Origin: Microthrixaceae bacterium
GTDB taxonomy: Bacteria; Actinomycetota; Acidimicrobiia; Acidimicrobiales; Acidimicrobilacustridaceae
Reading direction: 5' to 3'
Assembly: GCA_023264915.1 (NCBI GenBank)
Contig: JAHFUU010000004.1
Coordinates: 4,385 to 18,587, forward strand
DNA length: 14,203 nucleotides
Numbering within the stretch: the stretch's first letter is position 1; every line of letters starts with the position of its first letter. Under the pieces are notes generated by a model, which made no database searches, was not told where the DNA came from, and saw only the letters and a list, made by a program, of their open reading frames with translations. The position numbers and the translations under genes were made by a program. This document shows positions 6,558 to 13,177 of the stretch, piece by piece.

Positions 6558-8015
6558 ATGAGCCTGCCCGTCCAGTCCCTTGTCGACCGGGCGCAGGCAT
6601 CTGAGTGGGTGAACGTTGTCCCCGGCCTGGCAGATGCGGTCGGGGACTGGGTGGACGAGGTCGGGGCGTTGAGGGCGCGCCTGTCAGACGAGGCAGCGCG
6701 CGTTGCCCGGCCCGGGTTGGTGCCAGCGGACCGGGTCGCCGTGCACGTGACAGCGGCCGGGGTCTCGCGGGCCCTCCGCGCGCTCACCCGCATGCCTGGC
6801 GATCTCGGCTCTCTGGCCCCGGTGCGCAACACCCAGCAGTGGGCCATGGAAGCCGGGATCGAGGCGCTGGTCGATCAGCTCGCCCTCTCTGGTCCAGCCT
6901 CACATGAGGTGGCTCGGATCATCGCCGGGTCAGGAAACCTGTTCCCCGCCCCTCTGCGAGCAGAGCTCGAGCGGAGAAGCATCGAATCTCCCCTGATCGA
7001 CACCGAGACCGTTCGCGGTGTCATCAGCCGCAGCATCGAAGGCGTGAGTGATCTCAGCGAGGAGCCGGTGACCTCGATGCCGGTGACGCAGGTGCATTCT
7101 GCCGAGATGCCCGACGGCCGGCGTGCACTGGTTCGAGTCCGCAGGCCTGGTGTCTCCCGCCAGATCCGTTCGGATGCCCGCCTGTCCGCGTCTGGTGCCA
7201 CCGCGATGAACCGTGTGATGCCAGAGGCCGGTGGCATGGGGCCGATAGGGTTCGTCGAGCTGATCGTGCGATATGGCCTCGAGGCAACCGACCTCCGCTT
7301 CGAGGCCCTCAACGTCGTCGAGCTCGGTCTGATCCTCGAGGAGTCGACCAAGACCGGCCTTCGAGTCGCCCGACCGCTGCCTGGTTGGGTCACGAAGCGG
7401 GTCGTCGCGTTCGAGCACTTCGACGGCGTGCCCCTGCAGGGCTACGAGGGAGAGCTTGCGGATCCGGCAGCGGCGATGGAGGCGATCACGACCATCACCC
7501 TCGAGTCAGCGCTGGTGCATGGCACCTTCTGGGCCGACCCGAGTGCCTCGCACCTCATGGTGGCGGCGGGGGGCGAGCTGGTCCTCGTCGGCGCCGGCAC
7601 GGTCGGGCACTTCTCGAACCAGCTCCGCAGAGCCGGCATCACGTTCCTGCGTTCTGTGCTGTCAGGTGACGCGGCGGGACAGGTGGAGGCCATGCGCATC
7701 GCGGGAGCCACTCCCGCGGGGATGGACGTGTCCGAGCTCGAGCGCGAGCTCAGCTCAGCCGAGGACCTACAGGTCTCCAGAGTGCTCTTCGGTGGTGAGC
7801 AGGGACTCCTGGACGCGCTGGCGGCCACGATACGCATACTGCTCAAGTACGACATCAAGCCGCCGGTCGAGGTTGCCTTGCTGTTGCGGACCGTGTTCGC
7901 ACTCGATGGGCTGGCCAAGCGCCTCCAACCCGACGGCGGCGGCCTCATGGCGTCGCTTGTGGCGATGCTTCCTCGGTTGCCAGAGCTTCTCGCCGATGCC
8001 GAGGACGAGGACTGA
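6558..8015 (+). CDS. ABC1/UbiB (AarF)-family protein with degenerate kinase motifs
   Basis: This 485-residue protein resembles the ABC1/UbiB/ADCK atypical kinase family. PVTQVHSAEMPDGRRALVRVRRPG (175-198) aligns with the family's loop and beta-3 strand, with two conserved helices before it. FEALNVVELG carries the ExxN-type helix, HGTFWADPS (321-329) fits the catalytic loop, and LVLVGAGTVG (341-350) fits the DFG region. Several key residues differ. The beta-3 lysine is R193. The second His and the Asn of the usual HADPHPGN are W325 and H332 (D327 is kept). The metal-binding Asp of DFG is G345. I therefore infer a pseudokinase or a strongly diverged ATP-binding protein. Authentic members act in quinone biosynthesis or lipid homeostasis; that role cannot be assumed here. 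ATG 6558 has AGGA just upstream; in-frame starts inside the protease gene are less likely. Confidence 0.75.
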   Translation: MSLPVQSLVDRAQASEWVNVVPGLADAVGDWVDEVGALRARLSDEAARVARPGLVPADRVAVHVTAAGVSRALRALTRMPGDLGSLAPVRNTQQWAMEAGIEALVDQLALSGPASHEVARIIAGSGNLFPAPLRAELERRSIESPLIDTETVRGVISRSIEGVSDLSEEPVTSMPVTQVHSAEMPDGRRALVRVRRPGVSRQIRSDARLSASGATAMNRVMPEAGGMGPIGFVELIVRYGLEATDLRFEALNVVELGLILEESTKTGLRVARPLPGWVTKRVVAFEHFDGVPLQGYEGELADPAAAMEAITTITLESALVHGTFWADPSASHLMVAAGGELVLVGAGTVGHFSNQLRRAGITFLRSVLSGDAAGQVEAMRIAGATPAGMDVSELERELSSAEDLQVSRVLFGGEQGLLDALAATIRILLKYDIKPPVEVALLLRTVFALDGLAKRLQPDGGGLMASLVAMLPRLPELLADAEDED

Positions 8016-8050
8016 CCCGGCTCGCGCGTCGCTCGTCCACCAGAGGTCTG

Positions 8051-8063
8051 GCCAGCATCTGGC
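8051..8063. terminator. Small hairpin between convergent genes
   Basis: GCCAG/CTGGC with a 3-nt loop lies in the 130-nt gap where the ABC1-family gene and the crotonase gene converge. There is no U-tract and the stem is only 5 bp, so this is a weak candidate. Nothing else is recognised in the gap. Confidence 0.22.
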
Positions 8064-8145
8064 AGCGGGGGATGAGATCCACCGCCCTGGCCGGTCACAT
8101 GGATCGTCGGGCCGGGGCGGAGCCGCCAGCGGGACATCGCCAGGA

Positions 8146-8955
8146 TCAAGTCCCGGTGAAGTTCGGGGGGCGCTTCTCGAGGAATGCCTTGGGTCCCTCT
8201 CTGGCATCAGAAGAGGACATGACGACCATCCCGATCTCCATCTCCTTGGCAAATGCGTCCTCTTCGGTCAGCGCCGCGCTGGCGAGCACCGAGTCCTTGA
8301 TGGCCTTGACGGCAAGGGGGCCGTTGGCGGCAATGCGATCGGCCAGCTCACGAGCCTTGGCAAGCGCCTGGCCAGCGGGCACGACGTAGTTGACGAGCCC
8401 GAACTGCTCAGCTCTCTGTGGCGTCAGCGGCGTCCCGCACAAGAGAACCTCCATCGCGATCGCGTAGGGGATCTGCCGGGGAAGCCGCACCGTGGACCCC
8501 CCCATCGGAAACAGGCCGCGCTGCACCTCGGTGAGGGCGATCGACGCGCCCTCACCCGCGACGCGCAGGTCACAGGCCTGAATGATCTCCATGCCACCGG
8601 CATAGCAGTAGCCCTCTATGGCCGCGATCAGCGGCTTGGCAGTGCGGTACTCCTTCAAGAAGCCCTTGAAGATGACGGTGAAGTCCTCCTTGAGCCGTTC
8701 CTCGTAGGGGGTCTCGGTTGGCTTGCCAGCCAGCAACGCGCCAACCAGCCGGTCAAGGTCGGCGCCGGCGGAGAAGTGACCGCCCGCACCGGTGAGGATC
8801 GCAGCACGCACGCCTGCGTCGCCGTCGATCATGTCCCACGCATCGGCCAGCCTGCACAACATCTCGGCGTTGAAGGCGTTGCGCTTGTCAGGTCGGTTGA
8901 GCGTGACTGTCACGACAGCGCCGTCGCGCTCGACCAGGACTGCTGGATCGGTCAT
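8146..8955 (-). CDS. Enoyl-CoA hydratase/isomerase (crotonase) family protein
   Basis: The 269-residue length and fold signatures are those of a single-domain crotonase, which hydrates or isomerises enoyl-CoA thioesters, typically in beta-oxidation of fatty acids or degradation of branched or aromatic acids. LNRPDKRNAF (19-28) is the N-terminal signature. The oxyanion hole is formed by HFSAGADL (A63-G64) and by YCYAGGME (G120-G121). Both acid/base glutamates of hydratases appear present, E123 and E143 (LTEVQRGLFP), so real hydratase activity is plausible; the acyl substrate is not predictable. ATG 8955 has a strong GGAGGAG 5-6 nt upstream. The LLM oxidoreductase gene lies upstream on the same strand with a 141-nt gap, so they may or may not be co-transcribed. 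Confidence 0.92.
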   Translation of the reverse strand: MTDPAVLVERDGAVVTVTLNRPDKRNAFNAEMLCRLADAWDMIDGDAGVRAAILTGAGGHFSAGADLDRLVGALLAGKPTETPYEERLKEDFTVIFKGFLKEYRTAKPLIAAIEGYCYAGGMEIIQACDLRVAGEGASIALTEVQRGLFPMGGSTVRLPRQIPYAIAMEVLLCGTPLTPQRAEQFGLVNYVVPAGQALAKARELADRIAANGPLAVKAIKDSVLASAALTEEDAFAKEMEIGMVVMSSSDAREGPKAFLEKRPPNFTGT

Positions 8956-8996
8956 GTGTCTCCTCCGGCTCGGGCCCACCGAGGCTATTGCAGTGC

Positions 8997-9011
8997 CTGA
9001 CGGGACGTCAG
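8997..9011. promoter_or_regulatory. Short dyad upstream of the crotonase gene
   Basis: CTGACG-GGA-CGTCAG is a 6-nt perfect inverted repeat centred about 49 nt upstream of the crotonase ATG, a position suited to an operator for a dimeric repressor. I cannot match it to a known regulator. It could equally arise by chance in GC-rich DNA. Confidence 0.25.
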
Positions 9012-9096
9012 ATCTCAAGGGTTGCACGCGAAAGGTTGAGCCCTCTCCCGGGCCGGGGCCGACGGTTGTCGATAGAGGTAGGCCGTCCTCTGGCGG

Positions 9097-10110
9097 CTAG
9101 CCCAGAACCAGCTCGGCGACCTCGGCGAGCTTGCGCGTGCTGCCAGGCGAGTAGACCAGCAAGGTCGTGACAGGGCTGTCCTTCCAGACCTGCAACCGCT
9201 CGCGGATCCGCTCCGGTGGGCCGACCAGGGAGATCGAATCGGCGAACTGATCAGGGACGAGTGCTACGGCCTCGTCTCGGCGACCCTCGAAGAAGGCCTT
9301 CTGGATTGCCAGGGCCTCCTGCTCGAAGCCGAAGCGGCTCATGAGCTTGGTGTGGTAGTTCTGGCCCTTGGCGCCCATCCCGCCGATGTAGAAGCCGAGC
9401 ATCATCTTGACGGGCACCAGGCCGTCCTCGACCTTGTCGCATATGTTCATCTGGACTCCTGCGACCACCTCGAAGCCGGCCTTTGCACTGGTGAGCGAGG
9501 CCGCGTAGACGTCCTGGTGGTACGGCGAGTAGTAGAGAGGCAGCCATCCGTCGGCGATCTCGGCGGTCTGCGCGACGTTCTTGGGTCCCTCGGCACCGAG
9601 GAAGATCTTGATGTTCCGGCGCAAGGGATGGGTGATGGCCTTGAGAGGCTTTCCGAGACCGACCGAGCCCGGGCCCGTGTAGGGGTGCTGGTAGAACTCG
9701 CCGTCGAAGTTCAGTGCCCGCTCGCGCGCGAGCACCCGCCGGATGATCTCGACGTACTCGCGCGTGCGGGCGAGCGGCCTGACCGACGGCTGCCCGTACC
9801 ATCCCTCCACGACTTGGGGGCCTGACACGCCCAGGCCGAGCTGGAACCGACCGTTGGAGAGGTGATCGAGGGTGATGGCCGCCATAGCGGTCGCGGTAGG
9901 TGTGCGCGCGGCGATCTGAACCACCGAGGTGCCGAGCTTGATCTTCGACGTGTGGCCTGCGATCAGGCCCAGCGGGGTCAGTGCATCCGAGCCCCACGCC
10001 TCAGCAGTCCACACCGAGTCATAGCCGAGCCGCTCCGCCTCGGCGCTGATCTCGATGATGTTCGGGGGAGGCAGCTGCCCCCAGTACCCCCACATGAGTC
10101 CCAGCTCCAT
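9097..10110 (-). CDS. LLM-class flavin/F420-dependent oxidoreductase
   Basis: This 337-residue protein belongs to the luciferase-like monooxygenase (TIM-barrel) superfamily, in the branch that in actinobacteria usually uses coenzyme F420. Landmarks in order are the N-terminal strand MELGLMWGYWG, AERLGYDSVWTAEAWGSDALTPL, KIKLGTSVVQIAARTPTATAM, LDHLSNGRFQLGLGVSGPQVVEGWYG and the late SLVGPPERIRERL. These are standard for F420-dependent LLM enzymes. Cofactor choice is inferred from family and organism; the substrate is unknown. Start ATG 10110 has no Shine-Dalgarno but a TANNNT box (TAGCTT) ends 7 nt upstream, supporting leaderless expression. On the same strand murT-gatD lies upstream, separated by a 231-nt gap containing a strong hairpin, so this looks like its own transcription unit. 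Confidence 0.9.
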   Translation of the reverse strand: MELGLMWGYWGQLPPPNIIEISAEAERLGYDSVWTAEAWGSDALTPLGLIAGHTSKIKLGTSVVQIAARTPTATAMAAITLDHLSNGRFQLGLGVSGPQVVEGWYGQPSVRPLARTREYVEIIRRVLARERALNFDGEFYQHPYTGPGSVGLGKPLKAITHPLRRNIKIFLGAEGPKNVAQTAEIADGWLPLYYSPYHQDVYAASLTSAKAGFEVVAGVQMNICDKVEDGLVPVKMMLGFYIGGMGAKGQNYHTKLMSRFGFEQEALAIQKAFFEGRRDEAVALVPDQFADSISLVGPPERIRERLQVWKDSPVTTLLVYSPGSTRKLAEVAELVLG

Positions 10111-10117
10111 GGCGCGA

Positions 10118-10123
10118 AAGCTA
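10118..10123 (-). promoter_or_regulatory. -10 box (TAGCTT) of the LLM oxidoreductase gene, probably leaderless
   Basis: On the minus strand TAGCTT fits TANNNT and ends exactly 7 nt before ATG 10110. No clear -35 hexamer is seen. It is supported mainly because the same arrangement recurs at three other starts in this window that lack a ribosome binding site. Confidence 0.5.
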
Positions 10124-10203
10124 CCGGTTGGCAGCCGTGCCGGAGAAGTCCTCAGATCGATCCGGGTCTGGGTAGCGATGCCCGTCGGGTACGAACTGTG
10201 GAG

Positions 10204-10254
10204 CCGGGCCCGCCCACAGCACTCGCCGTGGACGTCGCTTGAGGGCGGGCCCGG
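10204..10254 (-). terminator. 12-bp GC-rich inverted repeat after gatD
   Basis: CCGGGCCCGCCC (10204-10215) and GGGCGGGCCCGG (10243-10254) are perfect complements with a 27-nt loop. The pair lies 88 nt past the gatD stop and upstream of the LLM promoter, so it is well placed to end the murT-gatD transcript. It lacks a U-tract, and the loop is long for an intrinsic terminator. The rest of 10124-10341 shows nothing recognisable. Confidence 0.4.
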
Positions 10255-10341
10255 GCGGGCGATCGGATCAAACAGGGCGGTACCCGCCAGAGCTGCTCGT
10301 AGGGACCTGCCGTGGTGTGTCGACTCGCACCTCGGCGCGTG

Positions 10342-11136
10342 CTAGCTCCGCCGCAGGAGCCGATCTCGCAACGTGCGGTGCGCGACCCCGTCGAGATGGC
10401 CTTGCTCGACCGCCTCGATCCTGACAGCGCGAAGCGCGTCGATCTCGCGATCGTCGAGTGGATCGAGGCCCGAACCCACGACCCAGGCCAGGAGCAGGTC
10501 GGCCAGAGCGGGGTTGCGCGCCAGAGCTGGTCCGTGGAGGTAGGTGCCGACCACCTTCCCGCGGCACCTCGAGGCCAGCACCCCTTCGGTCCGGTCACCG
10601 TTGCCCACCCCGGCCCGCACGCGTGCCATCGGTCTGGCTCCGGGGCCCAGGTGGGTACGGCTGCCGTGGTTCTCGAAACCGGTCAATGCCGGAAGCCCAA
10701 GCTCCTCGACGGGATCTGCGAGGAGCTCGCCCACGGCGCGTGGCTCGCCGCTGCGGACGGTCTCGCAGTCCAAGAGGCCGAGGCCCTCCACGATCCGGTC
10801 ACCTGAATGGAAGCACCGACCAGCGATCTGCAACCCGGCGCACACCGCGAGCCCGACCGCTCCCGCGTCGATCGCGCGGTGGACCGGCCCGTCAGGGCCG
10901 ATGGCGCGTGCCGCTTCGATCTGGGGAGCATCCTCACCCCCCCCGAGCAGGTAGATGTCACACGAATCTGGGATTGGATGCCCGGAGGGAACCTCGACCA
11001 GCTCGGCGGCCAAGCCCCGCCACCGAAGTCGCTGTGCGAGCACGACGGCGTTGCCACCGTCGCCGTAGGTCCCGAGAAGGTCCGGGAACAACGACGCGAT
11101 TCGCACCGCGGAGGGGGGGCCTGCTCGGAGGTTCAC
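10342..11136 (-). CDS. gatD: Lipid II isoglutaminyl synthase, glutaminase subunit GatD
   Basis: GatD is the CobQ-like class I glutamine amidotransferase subunit that releases ammonia from glutamine for MurT, so that D-glutamate in lipid II becomes D-isoglutamine. The 264-residue protein shows FPDLLGTYGDGGNA (17-30), the LLGGGEDAPQ turn (63-72), nucleophile C99 in VCAGLQIAG and the catalytic histidine H201 in GTYLHGPALA. These match C94 and H189 of the Staphylococcus aureus enzyme by motif. The GTG start at 11136 overlaps the murT stop as GTGA, a sign of translational coupling. The immediate murT neighbour makes GatD far more likely than a cobyric acid synthase fragment. The reaction takes place at the cytoplasmic face of the membrane. 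Confidence 0.94.
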   Translation of the reverse strand: MNLRAGPPSAVRIASLFPDLLGTYGDGGNAVVLAQRLRWRGLAAELVEVPSGHPIPDSCDIYLLGGGEDAPQIEAARAIGPDGPVHRAIDAGAVGLAVCAGLQIAGRCFHSGDRIVEGLGLLDCETVRSGEPRAVGELLADPVEELGLPALTGFENHGSRTHLGPGARPMARVRAGVGNGDRTEGVLASRCRGKVVGTYLHGPALARNPALADLLLAWVVGSGLDPLDDREIDALRAVRIEAVEQGHLDGVAHRTLRDRLLRRS

Positions 11137-12569
11137 CCCGAGCCGCCAAGGCGCGCGCTGTCCCCGAGGTTCGCCGTCTCGCTCCTGCCGACCTGGTCGA
11201 GGTAGTCCTGGAAGGCGGTGTAGTTGCCTATCAGGTCAATCGGGCCGTCGGCCTGGTCGGCCTCGGTGATGCGGTTGACAGCGTCCTCGAGCGATTCGGC
11301 GATGCCGTGCCGGATCTCGGCATACAGCAGGCGTACTCCAAGGTCGTGTCGGCGCTCGCCGGTGGCGGCGACGAACCGGTCTCCGAGCCGTTCATAGGGC
11401 ACGTCCCACAACCAGGACGGGTCGCGGCCGTCGGCGATGCGCGCGTTGATTGCAGCGATCACAGGACGTGGCGGCGGGGCGAGCATGTCGATGGCCTCGA
11501 CCCAGCCAGCAGGATTCTTGGCGAGGAACATGCGCACCTCGCGCCCGCGGATGGTTGCTCTCCCGTAGCGGCCAGCGACGCTGGTGACCTCCCTCATCGC
11601 GCCGATGGCCCTCTCGACGCCGACTCCCATGCTGTGGGCTGTCGTGGCCACCATCGCGGCGTTGGCGCTGTTGGCTCGACCGGGCAGGGCGAGCGCGAGG
11701 GGCCAACGCTGCTCGCCGGGCTCGACGGGGTGGACCTCACCGGCGCTGTCGCCAGCACGAGGTTCCGTGCGGCCGGCCGCAGTGGCATGCACCAGGTCAT
11801 CGCCATCGAGCCACCAGGCTGGTTCTGGTCGAGCGAAGCCACAGGCGGCACAGCGCCACATCGACGCACCGGGGCCTGCCTCGAACTCGATGCGCCCCGC
11901 GCACTGGGGGCACCCGCCTGCATCAAGTGTCCAGCCGAGCCCGGTTCCGACCCACTCGACTGACCGTGCCCGGCTTGCGGCCCAGACGACGAGCGGGTCG
12001 TCCGCGCTTGCGATCACCTGCCGGGCATCTTCGTGCGCGAGAGCCCCCCGCCACCGGTCGGCGATCTTGCGCACCTCGTGGCTGCGGTCCAGCTGGTCAC
12101 GGCTGAGGTTCAGCAGCACCAGCGTCGATGGCCCGACCGAATCGAGCACATGGGGAACCCACCGCTCGTCGACCTCGAGCGCGGCCGTCGCTGTCGGGTT
12201 GCTCGGGCCGAGAGCAGCGACCAATCCCGCCGGCATGTTGGCGCCGAGCGAGTTCGACACGACAGGGCCCACCTTGTTGAGCGCGGCTGCCAGCAGGTGG
12301 GTGGTCGTGGTCTTGCCGTTCGTGCCGCTGATCAGCACGACCTGCCGGCTCCTTGTGAGCCGGCCGAGGAGTGTCGGATCGATCGCCAGCGAGACGCGCC
12401 CGCCGATGACGCTTCCGGTTCCGAGCTTGGCCAGCCTGGACGCGCCTGCGACTGCTCGCCCGGCTCCGATGGCGATGCGACTGCGAATGGGGAGAGTGGC
12501 CAAGGGGTTGGATGCTACCGGGGTCGCGCCTGGTGGGAGCCGGGGCGCGTCACCAGGTGGCTCACCCAC
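11133..12569 (-). CDS. murT: Lipid II isoglutaminyl synthase, Mur-ligase subunit MurT
   Basis: MurT activates the D-Glu carboxylate of lipid II with ATP and amidates it with ammonia from GatD. The 478-residue protein has a Mur ligase central domain with the ATP loop GTNGKTTTT (82-90). A four-cysteine zinc ribbon, a MurT hallmark, is inserted at C220, C223, C240 and C243. A Mur-ligase C-terminal/DUF1727 region ends with IGNYTAFQDYL, where GatD docks. LEVDERW and LLNLSRDQLDR are further family motifs. The start is uncertain. GTG 12569 gives the longest form but has little Shine-Dalgarno, and homologues tend to begin near LPIRSRIAI, so a TTG at 12503, eight nt after TAGCAT, would give a 456-residue protein. 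murT-gatD form an operon here. Confidence 0.94.
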   Translation of the reverse strand: MGEPPGDAPRLPPGATPVASNPLATLPIRSRIAIGAGRAVAGASRLAKLGTGSVIGGRVSLAIDPTLLGRLTRSRQVVLISGTNGKTTTTHLLAAALNKVGPVVSNSLGANMPAGLVAALGPSNPTATAALEVDERWVPHVLDSVGPSTLVLLNLSRDQLDRSHEVRKIADRWRGALAHEDARQVIASADDPLVVWAASRARSVEWVGTGLGWTLDAGGCPQCAGRIEFEAGPGASMWRCAACGFARPEPAWWLDGDDLVHATAAGRTEPRAGDSAGEVHPVEPGEQRWPLALALPGRANSANAAMVATTAHSMGVGVERAIGAMREVTSVAGRYGRATIRGREVRMFLAKNPAGWVEAIDMLAPPPRPVIAAINARIADGRDPSWLWDVPYERLGDRFVAATGERRHDLGVRLLYAEIRHGIAESLEDAVNRITEADQADGPIDLIGNYTAFQDYLDQVGRSETANLGDSARLGGSG

Positions 12570-12627
12570 GCGCCGGACACGCTCGGCTCGCTCAGGTTCG
12601 TGCAGCTGACCTTCCTGTAACGGTTTG

Positions 12628-12673
12628 CCAGGGAAGGGAATAGGCCATATGGCCTAAGGGTTCGCTTCCCTGG
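12628..12673. promoter_or_regulatory. 46-nt nested palindrome between murT and the small orphan gene
   Basis: The outer arms CCAGGGAAG (12628-12636) and CTTCCCTGG (12665-12673) are perfectly complementary. Centred between them is a perfect 16-nt palindrome, TAGGCCATATGGCCTA (12641-12656). It lies in the 152-nt divergent region, 58 nt from the murT GTG and 48 nt from the ATG at 12722. Because both genes point away, a terminator is not expected; an operator covering both promoters, or a structured 5' leader, fits better. As RNA it would fold into a 9-bp stem, an asymmetric internal loop and a 6-bp stem with an AUAU loop. Confidence 0.55.
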
Positions 12674-12721
12674 GGCCGAAGAAGAACCAGCGGCGAAGAC
12701 AGACGAGTCACGAGGAAGAAG

Positions 12722-12967
12722 ATGAGCGAGCCAAGATCCGAGTCAAGGTCCGAGCAGGGGCCCGAACCAAGGTCCTTGAGTGACCACAAAGCCGCTTATG
12801 CCGCATGGCGAGAACGCATGAAGAGCGGCCCGCAGTCGAACAGGTTGATAGACCTGACCCACAGCGCCCCGCCAGAAGCGCCGCTCACTGACGAGTGGAG
12901 CCTGGATCGGCTCTTCGGCCCATCCGAAGCCGGCGACGACACGTTGCTCGACGAGCTCGCCGGCTGA
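12722..12967 (+). CDS. Small hypothetical protein (81 aa)
   Basis: I do not recognise this protein. ATG 12722 has AGGA 6-8 nt upstream (GAGGAAGAAG), which supports it as a real gene. It is hydrophilic, with no membrane segment and no cysteine. A Ser/Glu/Arg/Pro-rich start (1-20) is followed by a basic helix-like block, HKAAYAAWRERMKSG. A middle segment contains RLIDLTHSAPPEAPL, and an acidic C-terminus contains EWSLDRLFG and ends in DDTLLDELAG. The layout, a disordered head with an acidic amphipathic tail, would suit a small regulatory or adaptor protein, but that is speculation. It lies divergent from murT across the nested palindrome, with a minisatellite and cobO downstream on the same strand. 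Confidence 0.65.
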   Translation: MSEPRSESRSEQGPEPRSLSDHKAAYAAWRERMKSGPQSNRLIDLTHSAPPEAPLTDEWSLDRLFGPSEAGDDTLLDELAG

Positions 12968-12995
12968 CCTGCCTGAGCCTACCGGCAGTCATGCC

Positions 12996-13125
12996 GGGCG
13001 AGGTCCTGGCGGGCGAGGTCCTGGCGGGCAAGGTCCTGGTGGGCGGGGTCCTGACGGGCAAGGTCCTGGTGGGCAAGGTCCTGGTGGGCAGGGTCCTGGC
13101 GGGCGAGGTCCTGGCGGGCGGGGTC
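12996..13125 (+). repeat. 15-bp minisatellite, 8 full copies plus a partial
   Basis: Units follow GGGCRAGGTCCTGGY and run from 12996 to 13115 in eight complete 15-bp copies; a ninth, partial copy ends at 13125. Copies differ at two or three positions. The tract fills most of the gap between the 81-aa gene and cobO. One plus-strand frame stays open through it (ATG 12991 to stop 13167) and would read as VLxGx pentapeptides, but it lacks a ribosome binding site, so I treat the tract as non-coding. Confidence 0.88.
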
Positions 13126-13164
13126 GGGCGTGGAGATCGTGGCGGCGCGCACCCCGGTGTTGGT

Positions 13165-13170
13165 TAGCGT
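13165..13170 (+). promoter_or_regulatory. -10 box (TAGCGT) of cobO, probably leaderless
   Basis: TAGCGT fits TANNNT and ends 7 nt before GTG 13178, which has no ribosome binding site. An in-frame TGA at 13172 rules out any upstream start for cobO. Together these point to a transcript beginning at the GTG. No -35 hexamer is evident, and the upstream DNA is the end of the minisatellite region. Confidence 0.55.
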
Positions 13171-13177
13171 GTGAGCC

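Noticed and set aside
7456..9000. 514-codon plus-strand frame across the ABC1 and crotonase genes
   Set aside because: It spans two real genes in wrong frames and shows no recognisable motif.
10458..11963. 501-codon plus-strand frame opposite gatD and murT
   Set aside because: It is antisense to genes with intact catalytic motifs, and its composition is typical of a GC-rich shadow.
11584..12609. 341-codon plus-strand frame opposite the murT 5' half
   Set aside because: The Ser/Arg/Pro/Thr-rich translation has no motif; it is antisense to the P-loop and zinc-ribbon region of murT.
12996..13125. Tandem repeats considered as a CRISPR array
   Set aside because: The units are 15 bp and directly adjacent, with no unique spacers and no cas genes nearby.
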